A stretch of DNA of 6,338 nt, taken from the NCBI GenBank assembly GCA_947631585.1, contig CANRLY010000112.1, positions 1-6,338 of the forward strand. Reading direction: 5' to 3'. Source of the DNA: an uncultured Clostridia bacterium. GTDB taxonomy: Bacteria > Bacillota > Clostridia > Oscillospirales > Ruminococcaceae. The notes beneath the pieces are model-generated. The model worked only from the letters and a program-made list of their open reading frames with translations. It was not told the DNA's origin and did no database searches. A program made the position numbers and the translations under genes. Below, piece by piece: positions 1-5,493 of the stretch. How positions within the stretch are numbered: position 1 is the stretch's first letter; each line of letters begins with the position of its first letter.

Positions 1-629
1 GGACAGATTCGGAGACCGAGGTGAACGGCATTGGCCCTGAGATACCAAAGGAGAAGTTACAGGAATTTTTCAAAAATCTGGACAGGCTGAATGACGGCGA
101 CAAACTGCTGCTTGCAGGGAGCGTTCCCAAGTCGCTGCCTGCCGGCATTTACAGGGAGATAGCAGGCAGGCTTTCCCAAAAGAAAATAGACCTGCTGGTC
201 GATTGCACCGGTGAAGCGCTGCTTGACGTGCTGGAGAACAGACCGTTTCTCATAAAGCCCAACCACTGCGAACTGGGGGAGCTTTTCGGGGTGGAGATAA
301 ATTCTGCAAAAGATGCTGAGAAATATGCGGTAAAGCTCAGGGAAAAGGGCGCAAGGAACGTGCTTGTGTCCATGGCGGAAAAGGGCGCTATCCTTGCGGC
401 TGAGGACGGAAACACTTACTTTTGCGCTGCTCCTGCCGGAAAGCCGGTGAACTCAGTGGGGGCGGGGGACTCCATGGTAGCAGGTTTTCTTGCCGGGTGG
501 CTGGAAAGCGGCGAATACCTTTATTCTCTGAAAATGGGGGTCAGCGCAGGAAGCGCAAGTGCGTTTTCCCAAGGGCTTGCCGAAAAAGCTGAGATAATGA
601 AAATTTTCAGGGTTCTCAGGGAGATTTGA
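1..629 (+). CDS. fruK: 1-phosphofructokinase (PfkB family), 5' end missing
   Basis: This is the C-terminal two-thirds (about 209 residues) of a PfkB/ribokinase-family sugar kinase. It most likely phosphorylates fructose 1-phosphate to fructose 1,6-bisphosphate with ATP in the cytoplasm, downstream of a fructose PTS. Sequence evidence: the reading frame is open from base 3 to the TGA at 627-629 and begins T-D-S-E-T-E-V-N-G-I-G-P, the conserved mid-protein stretch of 1-phosphofructokinases, so the GTG at base 21 is an internal Val and not the start. GSVPKSLP is a variant of the family GS-P-P-G-P segment, IKPNHCELGELFG is the substrate/ATP region, and VNSVGAGDSMVAGFLAG carries the GAGD anion hole with the catalytic Asp. 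The full protein is usually a little over 300 residues, so about 100 residues lie off the left edge. Tagatose-6-phosphate kinase (LacC) is the main alternative, since the subfamilies are close. The gene ends one base before the stop codon of the convergent rlmH. Confidence 0.9.
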   Translation, partial: TDSETEVNGIGPEIPKEKLQEFFKNLDRLNDGDKLLLAGSVPKSLPAGIYREIAGRLSQKKIDLLVDCTGEALLDVLENRPFLIKPNHCELGELFGVEINSAKDAEKYAVKLREKGARNVLVSMAEKGAILAAEDGNTYFCAAPAGKPVNSVGAGDSMVAGFLAGWLESGEYLYSLKMGVSAGSASAFSQGLAEKAEIMKIFRVLREI

Positions 630-630
630 T

Positions 631-1128
631 TTATTGCACAAAAAAACGCAGGTATTTTGTGCCTTTTATTATCTGGAAGCTGCGGTATATCTGCTCCAGC
701 AGCATTATCCTTGCCAGCTGGTGGGGGAAGGTCATGTCCGACATGGAGAGTTTCAGGTCGCAGGCGTTTTTGATCTTTTCGGAAAGCCCGAAAGAAGAAC
801 CGATGAAGAAATTCACCGTGGAAAAGCCGCTGATGCCGGAGTTTTCAAACATTTCCGCCAAAGCCTTACTGGGTAATTTTTTACCCTCGATACAAAGAGC
901 GACATTGCGGCTGCCTTTTATCTGAAGATACTGCTCCATTCCGGCGGCTTCGTTTTCCAGTGCGGAAAGTATCTCTTTCTGAGAGGGGTCGTCCGAAATT
1001 TTGTACTCGTTCAGCTCGACTATCTTCAGCTTGCAGCAGTTGGAAAGGCGTTTGGAATACTCGTTCTGAGCAGCCCTCCAGTAGTCCTCTTTGAGCTTCC
1101 CGACGGACACGATGTTCACGGCTGTCAA
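631..1128 (-). CDS. rlmH: 23S rRNA (pseudouridine1915-N3)-methyltransferase RlmH, with an unusual C-terminus
   Basis: RlmH is a small SPOUT-family methyltransferase that uses S-adenosylmethionine to N3-methylate pseudouridine 1915 in helix 69 of 23S rRNA on assembled ribosomes. The 165-residue product has normal family length. It shows the N-terminal strand NIVSVGKLKEDY (5-16), the SAM-binding knot segment FFIGSSFGLSEKIK (107-120), where many homologues have I-G-G rather than I-G-S, and the near-invariant MTFPHQLARIMLLEQIYRSF (132-151). The start is a TTG at 1128; GGGGAGG at 1139-1145 lies 10 bases upstream, inside the walJ coding region, and the TTG overlaps the walJ TGA as TTGA. A GTG three codons later is a less likely start. 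The tail is odd: family members end in Gly-x-x-Tyr-His-Lys/Arg, but this one reads GTKYLRFFVQ, with Leu in place of His and an extension that coincides with a hairpin serving fruK. Probably functional, but the tail needs checking. Confidence 0.94.
   Translation of the reverse strand: MTAVNIVSVGKLKEDYWRAAQNEYSKRLSNCCKLKIVELNEYKISDDPSQKEILSALENEAAGMEQYLQIKGSRNVALCIEGKKLPSKALAEMFENSGISGFSTVNFFIGSSFGLSEKIKNACDLKLSMSDMTFPHQLARIMLLEQIYRSFQIIKGTKYLRFFVQ
636..670 (+). terminator. Probable fruK terminator, lying inside the 3' end of rlmH
   Basis: A perfect 8-bp stem, GCACAAAA (636-643) with TTTTGTGC (655-662), closes an 11-base loop and is followed on the + strand by CTTTTATT. It starts seven bases after the fruK stop codon, the right place for an intrinsic terminator. 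Only three of the eight pairs are G-C, so the stem is modest. Read on the - strand the same stem is followed by AATAAATC, with no U-tract, so it should stop fruK transcripts better than rlmH transcripts. Confidence 0.5.
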
Positions 1129-1910
1129 AATGCCGCCACCTCCCCATGAGTCTCCACAGGGGCGACTTTGAGCAGATAATCCTTTTTATATGTAAGGTCG
1201 GGCATGGCGTTTATTACCGTATTTCCGGCGATATCGGGAGTGTTGTTTTCCTGGCTCAGGTGACCGAGTATCACCTGGGCGGTGCCGCTTTTCACCAGGC
1301 GGCTTATCTCTCTGGCGGAGTCGTCGTTGCAAAGGTGACCTCTGCTTGAGGCGATACGCTGTTTCAGGTAGAAAGGGTAAGGACCGCTGCGGAGCATTTC
1401 CTTATCGTAGTTGGATTCCAGCAGCACCAGGTCGCTTCCCACAAGGTTTTCGTGGACGGTATCCGAAACGTAGCCCAGGTCGGTGCAGATACAGCAGACT
1501 TTGCCGTCCGGGGTCTCGATACGGTAGCCGCAGCTTTGCAGGGAGTCGTGGGAGGTCTCAAAGGAAGTTACCTGAAATCCGCCGGCTTCCACCGGAGCGT
1601 CGCCTATCTCGTTGGCTTTTGAACTGCCGCAGATCATCATTTTTTCCACAAGATAGCCGAGAGTGAGGCGTTTTGCAAAAACCGGCACGCCGTATTTTTT
1701 AGTAAAGACTGCCAGACCTTTTATATGGTCGGAATGTTCGTGGGTGATGAACACCGCCCTGACAGCTTTGGGGGAGATGCCGTTTCCCTCCAGACCGTCG
1801 GTGAGTTTTTTGCAGCAGACGCCTGCGTCTATAAGTATGCCGTTTTCCGGAGAGCCGACAAATACGGCGTTCCCCTTGCTGGAGGAAAAAAGCGGATAGA
1901 TCCTTGCCAT
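1125..1910 (-). CDS. walJ: MBL-fold metallo-hydrolase, WalJ/YycJ family
   Basis: This 261-residue protein is a metallo-beta-lactamase-fold hydrolase of the WalJ (YycJ) type, a cytoplasmic enzyme usually near 260 residues. Family members have been linked to cell-wall homeostasis and division and to nuclease activity on DNA; the exact substrate here cannot be read from sequence. Evidence: N-terminal YPLFSSSKGNAVFVG and ILIDAGVCCKKL are typical; the metal motif is THEHSDH (H57, H59, D61, H62); later metal ligands are H121 (TSHDS), D144 (CTDLGY) and H217 (LGHLSQENN), and GH at 191-192 is also characteristic. No signal peptide or membrane segment is visible. The ATG at 1910 is chosen because AAAGGA (1919-1924) lies 8 bases upstream; an in-frame extension to 1961 lacks a Shine-Dalgarno and runs into a hairpin. 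In Bacillus and Staphylococcus, walJ sits with walRKHI and near rlmH. Here only the rlmH neighbour is kept, and murA lies 84 bases upstream. Confidence 0.9.
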   Translation of the reverse strand: MARIYPLFSSSKGNAVFVGSPENGILIDAGVCCKKLTDGLEGNGISPKAVRAVFITHEHSDHIKGLAVFTKKYGVPVFAKRLTLGYLVEKMMICGSSKANEIGDAPVEAGGFQVTSFETSHDSLQSCGYRIETPDGKVCCICTDLGYVSDTVHENLVGSDLVLLESNYDKEMLRSGPYPFYLKQRIASSRGHLCNDDSAREISRLVKSGTAQVILGHLSQENNTPDIAGNTVINAMPDLTYKKDYLLKVAPVETHGEVAAF

Positions 1911-1918
1911 CTGATACG

Positions 1919-1924
1919 TCCTTT
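1919..1924 (-). promoter_or_regulatory. Ribosome binding site that fixes the walJ start
   Basis: AAAGGA on the - strand, 8 bases before the ATG at 1910. It supports the shorter WalJ reading frame beginning M-A-R-I-Y-P-L-F, which matches the expected N-terminus of the family. Confidence 0.7.
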
Positions 1925-1935
1925 CTTCAAATTTG

Positions 1936-1969
1936 CAAAACAAAAGGCGAACACAAAACATATCCGCCT
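1936..1969 (-). terminator. Candidate terminator or attenuator between murA and walJ
   Basis: On the - strand a hairpin can form from AGGCGGATAT to GTGTTCGCCT (1945-1969): about ten pairs including three G-U, with a five-base loop. It is followed at once by a T-rich run, TTTGTTTTG. This is the layout of an intrinsic terminator, but the wobble pairs and the G interrupting the T-run make it weak. It could end part of the murA transcripts and lower walJ-rlmH expression relative to murA. No separate strong promoter for walJ is seen in the 84-base gap. Confidence 0.45.
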
Positions 1970-1994
1970 AAGATCAAATATTATCTGTCAGTTG

Positions 1995-3281
1995 TCAGCC
2001 GCCGATAGCCATAGTTTCTTTCGGCTGAAAGTACATTCTCTTTATGTCTGCTCCCACGGCGGAGAGCTTTTCTTCTATGCTCTCATAACCTCTTTCGATG
2101 TGGTAGATATCGTCTATCTCGGTAACGCCCTCTGCGCACAGACCTGCGATGACCAGCGCAGCGCCGGCTCTCAGGTCGGTAGCTTTCACCGGAGCGCCTT
2201 TAAGGCATTTTACGCCCTGTATGATAGCGACTTTATCCTTGACAGTGATCTCAGCGCCCATTTTTCTCAGTTCAGCCACATATCTGAAACGGTTGTCGAA
2301 AATATCGTCGGTCACAATGCTTGTACCCTCTGCGATAGTGAGCAGAGTGGACAGCTGAGGCTGCATATCTGTTGGGAAGCCGGGGTGGGGCATGGTCTTG
2401 ACGTTTGTTTTCATGATAGGACCGTCCACAGAGACTCTTACGCTTTCGTCAAATTCCTCCACCTTGACCCCCATTTTACGCAGGTTGATGGTGATGGATT
2501 CCAGATGTTTGGGGATAACGTTTTTGATAAGGACGTTTCCTTTTGTTGCGGCTGCGGCGACCATATAGGTGCCGGCTTCGATCTGGTCGGGGATAATGGC
2601 GTAGGTTATGCCTTTGAGCCTTTCAACGCCTCTTACCTTGATAACGTCCGTACCTGCGCCCCTGATATCAGCGCCCATAGAGTTGAGGAAGTTAGCCAGA
2701 TCGACGATATGAGGTTCTTTGGCGGCGTTTTCTATAATAGTAAGACCTTTTGCCTTGACTGCGGCGAAGATAGCGTTTATCGTTCCGCCGACGGTATTTA
2801 TATCAAAGTATATCTGGCAGCCGATAAGGTCGTCCGCCTTGACGTGGACAGTTCCGCTGACTATCTCATCGGTCGCACCAAGGCAGTTGAACGCCTTTAT
2901 ATGCTGGTCGATAGGGCGGTCTCCCAGGTCGCAGCCGCCCGGCATGGGAACATACGCTTCGTGGAATCTTCCCAGCAGAGTTCCCAGAAAGTAGCTGGAA
3001 GCCCTCATAGTCCTGGCAAGCTCATAGGGAACTACCGGACTTTTTATATTTTTCGTATCTATCTGAATGGTATTCTTGTTTGTGTAATTTATAGACGCCC
3101 CCATCTCACGGAGTATCTTTGCGCAGATAGCGGTATCTGAAATGTCGGGGACGTTTTCCAGCACGCACGGCTCGTCGCACAGTATAGTTGCCGCAACTAT
3201 CGCCACTGCCGCATTTTTTGCGCCGCTGACTGAAATTTCGCCTTCCAGCCTGTTTCCGCCTTTTATAACATATTTATACAA
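1995..3281 (-). CDS. murA: UDP-N-acetylglucosamine 1-carboxyvinyltransferase (MurA)
   Basis: MurA transfers enolpyruvate from phosphoenolpyruvate to UDP-GlcNAc, the first committed step of peptidoglycan synthesis, in the cytoplasm. The product is 428 residues from the chosen start, normal for the family, and has the two-domain EPSP-synthase-like fold with matching N- and C-terminal repeats. Key residues are all visible: K22-N23 in SGAKNAA, the PEP-reactive cysteine C117 in PMPGGCDLGDRP (fosfomycin target, so no intrinsic Cys-to-Asp resistance change), D305 in HPGFPTDMQPQ, R371 in DLRAGAALVIAG and R397 in HIERGYE. The start is taken as the TTG at 3281 (M-Y-K-Y-V-I-K-G-G-N-R-L-E-G), where homologues begin; GGGAGA at 3291-3296 serves it. 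A GTG at 3290 is possible but sits too close to that Shine-Dalgarno. Many Firmicutes have two MurA paralogues; which one this is cannot be told here. It is the first gene of a murA-walJ-rlmH cluster. Confidence 0.96.
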   Translation of the reverse strand: MYKYVIKGGNRLEGEISVSGAKNAAVAIVAATILCDEPCVLENVPDISDTAICAKILREMGASINYTNKNTIQIDTKNIKSPVVPYELARTMRASSYFLGTLLGRFHEAYVPMPGGCDLGDRPIDQHIKAFNCLGATDEIVSGTVHVKADDLIGCQIYFDINTVGGTINAIFAAVKAKGLTIIENAAKEPHIVDLANFLNSMGADIRGAGTDVIKVRGVERLKGITYAIIPDQIEAGTYMVAAAATKGNVLIKNVIPKHLESITINLRKMGVKVEEFDESVRVSVDGPIMKTNVKTMPHPGFPTDMQPQLSTLLTIAEGTSIVTDDIFDNRFRYVAELRKMGAEITVKDKVAIIQGVKCLKGAPVKATDLRAGAALVIAGLCAEGVTEIDDIYHIERGYESIEEKLSAVGADIKRMYFQPKETMAIGG

Positions 3282-3501
3282 AGTAAACACTCTCCCGTAA
3301 AACCCATTTATACCCTGAAAAGTTCCAGGGTCAGGCACACAGAAGCGGTATAACGCTTCTTTAGTGCAGATAATATTTTTAGTAAAGGTCAGCCTGCCGG
3401 ACGGCGCTGTAAAGTCATAAACCTTAACAGGCCAACGCCGGTGTAAAGCCCGTCTGCTTTATCGCAATATGATGTATGCAGAGTTCGTCAGCAATACAAC
3501 T
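3282..3501 (-). promoter_or_regulatory. Long structured 5' leader of murA (candidate cis-regulatory RNA)
   Basis: About 220 bases separate the predicted murA transcription start (near 3500) from its start codon, with no convincing gene inside. Several hairpins can be drawn on the - strand: GAGTT/AACTC (3481-3502); CGGCGTTG (3433-3440) with CAGCGCCG (3402-3409); AGAAGCG (3354-3360) with CGCTTCT (3341-3347), extended by GCAC/GTGC (3364-3367 with 3335-3338); and ACCCTG (3326-3331) with CAGGGT (3312-3317). GTTGGCCTG (3428-3436) could instead pair with CAGGCTGAC (3388-3396), which excludes the second stem. CTTTAC occurs three times (3443-3448, 3409-3414, 3382-3387). I see no T-box AGGGTGGNACC motif and no signature of a riboswitch class I know, and no U-tract after any stem. 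A regulatory role is inference. Confidence 0.42.
3291..3296 (-). promoter_or_regulatory. Ribosome binding site for murA
   Basis: GGGAGA on the - strand ends 9 bases before the TTG at 3281 and directly abuts a GTG at 3290. Normal spacing favours the TTG, although ATG is the commoner start codon for MurA. Confidence 0.55.
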
Positions 3502-3506
3502 CCTAT

Positions 3507-3535
3507 ATTCTACCACGTTTTATGGAAAAAATCAA
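3507..3535 (-). promoter_or_regulatory. murA promoter (sigma-A type)
   Basis: On the - strand, TTGATT (3530-3535) and TAGAAT (3507-3512) are separated by exactly 17 bases. TG plus one base immediately precedes the -10 box, giving an extended -10. Transcription would begin near 3500 and run through the long leader into murA. Confidence 0.75.
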
Positions 3536-3679
3536 GTACAAATCACACAAAAATTAATAAAATTAAAAAAGTTTTTTATGGAAAAGCAGTAAAGGCGGTT
3601 TTTCTTGAAATAATATATTATAATTGTAATTAAATTACAGCGAAGAATTTTCTGAAACGTCAAAAATATATGGAAAAGC
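3521..3679. repeat. Short repeated motif TATGGAAAA(GC) in the divergent intergenic region
   Basis: TATGGAAAAGC occurs exactly at 3577-3587 and 3669-3679 on the + strand, and TATGGAAAA again at 3521-3529. The first copy lies in the spacer of the murA promoter; the last ends two bases before the -35 box of the rightward promoter. These positions would suit a regulator acting on both promoters, but the motif is AT-rich and chance remains possible. Confidence 0.35.
3625..3639. promoter_or_regulatory. 15-bp palindrome, candidate operator
   Basis: TGTAATTAAATTACA is a perfect inverted repeat with 6-base arms and a 3-base centre. It lies about 43 bases upstream of the -35 box of the rightward promoter and about 90 bases upstream of the murA -35 box. 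Its length and symmetry suit a dimeric helix-turn-helix regulator. The regulator is unknown, and AT-rich DNA raises the odds of chance palindromes. Confidence 0.35.
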
Positions 3680-3681
3680 TG

Positions 3682-3710
3682 TTGCGGTTTTGTGCAAAAT
3701 GTGGTACAAT
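3682..3710 (+). promoter_or_regulatory. Promoter of the beta-CASP gene
   Basis: TTGCGG (3682-3687) and TACAAT (3705-3710) are 17 bases apart, with TG plus one base before the -10 box. Transcription should start near 3717, giving a leader of about 65 bases. The -10 context GTGGTACAAT resembles GTGGTAGAAT of the divergent murA promoter. Confidence 0.75.
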
Positions 3711-3726
3711 TTAAACAGGTAGGGAA

Positions 3727-3748
3727 GCTGCGGTGAAACTGCCGCAGC
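3727..3748 (+). promoter_or_regulatory. GC-rich hairpin at the 5' end of the beta-CASP mRNA
   Basis: GCTGCGGT pairs with GCCGCAGC (8 bp, one G-U) around a 6-base loop, about ten bases after the predicted transcription start. No U-run follows, so it is not a terminator, and it ends 19 bases before the AGGAGG, so it does not cover the ribosome site. It could protect the 5' end or be a processing site. Confidence 0.5.
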
Positions 3749-3781
3749 GCTCCGGAAAATTTGACACAGGAGGGAAAGCAG

Positions 3782-5371
3782 ATGAAGTTGAAATTTATCG
3801 GGGCTTGCCACGAGGTGACGGGAAGCTGCACATATCTGGAGGCTGCCGGAAAGAAGCTTTTGGTAGACTTTGGAATGGAGCAGGGTACGGACGTATATGA
3901 AAATTCCCAGATTCCCTGCGGTCCGGCGGAGATAGACGCTGTGTTTCTCACTCATGCGCACATAGACCATTCGGGACTGCTGCCGCTGCTGTACGCAGGA
4001 GGGTTCAAAGGGGCTATACACGCCACGGAAGCCACCTGTTCGCTTTGCTCGGTAATGCTCCGTGATTCGGCGCACATACAGGAATTTGAAGCTGAATGGC
4101 GAAACAGGAAAGGCAGGCGTTCGGGAAACGACGAGTACATTCCTTTGTATACAATGAAGGACGCTGAGGGGGCTATTTCCAAGCTGAGAGGTCACAGGTA
4201 CGGGGAAAGGGAGGAAGTCTTTCCCGGAGTGGAGATAAGGTTCAGCGACGCCGGCCATCTGCTGGGTTCGGCTTCGATAGAAGTATGGCTCACTGAAAAC
4301 GGCGAGACCAGAAAGCTGGTTTTTTCAGGGGACATCGGCAACACCGACCAGCCGCTGCTGAGAGACCCTTCCTATATACAGGAGGCGGACTACGCAGTGA
4401 TGGAGTCCACCTACGGCGACAGGGTGCATGACAAGCCGTCAGATTATGTGACTGCTTTTGCCAAAGTGATAGAGGAGACTTTTGCCGGCGGCGGAAGCGT
4501 GATAATACCCTCCTTTGCAATAGGCAGGACTCAGGAACTGTTATACTTCATCAGGCAGATAAAGGAACGTGGGCTTGTAAAAACTCAGCCGGATTTCAAG
4601 GTCTATGTGGACAGCCCTCTTGCCATCGAAGCCACAAGGATATTCAACGAGAACCGCAGCAGCTGTTTTGACGAGGAAGCGGCAAGTTACGTTTCCAAAG
4701 GGATAAATCCGCTGGAGTTCCCGGGGCTGTGCGTGGCGGTCACAAGCGATGAGTCAAAGGCGATAAATTTTGATGATTCGAGAAAGGTGATAATCTCAGC
4801 CAGCGGAATGTGCGAAGCCGGCAGGATAAAGCACCATCTGAAACACAATCTCTGGAAGAAAGAAAATACCGTGCTGTTTGTGGGATATCAGGCGGCGGCG
4901 ACCTTGGGAAGAAATCTTATCGAGGGCGCAAAGAAGGTAAAACTGTTCGGGGAGGAAGTACAGGTAAATGCACGGGTGATGCAGCTGCCGGGAATGTCGG
5001 GTCATGCCGACAGGGACGGACTGCTGCGCTGGGCTAAGGAGCTGAAAACTCCGAAAAGGGTGTTTGTAGTTCATGGGGAGGCTGAGTCTGCGGACAGCTT
5101 TGCAGGGCTTCTTAAAGAAAACGGCATGAACGCTTACGCTCCCTACAGCGGAACGGAATTTGACCTGCTTGCGGACAGCTTTATTCTTGAAGCGCCGCCG
5201 GTGGAACTGGAGAAGAAAAAGGATATCTCCCGACAGAATACCGTTTACTCACGGCTGCTTGCCGCACTTGACAGGCTCTCTTCTCTTATCAGGAAAAGCA
5301 AGGGCAGAACAAACAAGGACCTTGCCAGACTTACCGACAGGCTCAACGACATTTGCGACAAGTGGGAGTGA
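3782..5371 (+). CDS. Beta-CASP metallo-beta-lactamase, probable ribonuclease
   Basis: This 529-residue protein belongs to the beta-CASP group of metallo-beta-lactamases (COG1236 type, related to CPSF73/Ysh1 and bacterial TTHA0252-like enzymes), which cut RNA with two zinc ions. All motifs are seen: HAHIDH (H58, H60, D62, H63), H159 in DAGHLLGSA, D184 in FSGDIGN, then the beta-CASP domain with motif A E208 (MESTYGDR), motif B around H351 (SGMCEAGRIKHHL), motif C H408 (MSGHAD), and H431 in VVHGE. IPSFAIGRTQE (242-252) and GYQAAATLGRNL (368-379) are typical of the RNA-specificity region. The tail after about residue 478 is charged and looks helical, possibly an oligomerisation or RNA-binding extension. 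The ATG at 3782 has AGGAGG (3768-3773) 8 bases upstream; an earlier TTG at 3761 has none. It is not RNase J, whose domain order and length differ. The gene has its own promoter and appears monocistronic; the RNA target is unknown. Confidence 0.92.
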   Translation: MKLKFIGACHEVTGSCTYLEAAGKKLLVDFGMEQGTDVYENSQIPCGPAEIDAVFLTHAHIDHSGLLPLLYAGGFKGAIHATEATCSLCSVMLRDSAHIQEFEAEWRNRKGRRSGNDEYIPLYTMKDAEGAISKLRGHRYGEREEVFPGVEIRFSDAGHLLGSASIEVWLTENGETRKLVFSGDIGNTDQPLLRDPSYIQEADYAVMESTYGDRVHDKPSDYVTAFAKVIEETFAGGGSVIIPSFAIGRTQELLYFIRQIKERGLVKTQPDFKVYVDSPLAIEATRIFNENRSSCFDEEAASYVSKGINPLEFPGLCVAVTSDESKAINFDDSRKVIISASGMCEAGRIKHHLKHNLWKKENTVLFVGYQAAATLGRNLIEGAKKVKLFGEEVQVNARVMQLPGMSGHADRDGLLRWAKELKTPKRVFVVHGEAESADSFAGLLKENGMNAYAPYSGTEFDLLADSFILEAPPVELEKKKDISRQNTVYSRLLAALDRLSSLIRKSKGRTNKDLARLTDRLNDICDKWE

Positions 5372-5464
5372 GTTCGGGATATTCATAAGTTTGCAGGGAG
5401 AAAAAATATCAATTCACAAAAAGTTTGATTTTTCTTTGGGGGGTTTACTTTCATTTTGTGCAGA

Positions 5465-5493
5465 AAATCAGTATTTTGATATTGCAAATCAGT
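5465..5493 (+). repeat. Two AAATCAGT direct repeats spaced 21 bp
   Basis: AAATCAGT occurs at 5465-5472 and 5486-5493, so the copies start exactly 21 bp apart, two turns of B-DNA. The second overlaps the end of the predicted -35 box. Direct half-sites about 21 bp apart touching the -35 box are the arrangement used by AraC-family activators, which often control sugar-use genes. The link is inference. Confidence 0.4.

Noticed and set aside
631..680. Integration scar at the 3' end of rlmH, the SCCmec insertion site in staphylococci
   Set aside because: There is no flanking direct repeat, recombinase gene or foreign-looking DNA; fruK follows directly with normal composition. Altered tail codons alone do not show integration.
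1911..1961. Longer N-terminus for WalJ (17 extra residues)
   Set aside because: The extra residues do not match the family, no ribosome site precedes the upstream start, and the stretch overlaps the inter-gene hairpin.
1725..3140. Long open frame (471 codons) on the + strand opposite murA and walJ
   Set aside because: It runs antisense to a fully conserved MurA with all catalytic residues, is unusually rich in Cys, His and Asp, has no recognisable domain and no ribosome binding site. It is a by-product of codon bias in murA.
3282..3338. Upstream in-frame extension of MurA
   Set aside because: Homologues begin at the K-Y-V-I-K-G-G-N-R segment; the extension covers a leader hairpin and the Shine-Dalgarno itself.
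3282..3501. T-box, 6S RNA, SRP RNA or a standard riboswitch in the murA leader
   Set aside because: None of the signature sequences I know for these classes is present, so I left the leader unassigned and did not name a class.
3561..3580. AAAAAAGTTTTTT near the centre of the divergent region as a terminator
   Set aside because: The stem is purely A-T and no gene ends nearby.
3532..4258. Two - strand open frames (139 and 207 codons) over the start of the beta-CASP gene
   Set aside because: They lie antisense to the conserved metal-binding domain, lack family features and have no Shine-Dalgarno.
5405..5460. CACAAAA/TTTTGTG pair as the beta-CASP gene terminator
   Set aside because: The arms are about 35 bases apart, mostly A-T, and no clear T-run follows, so I do not call a terminator.
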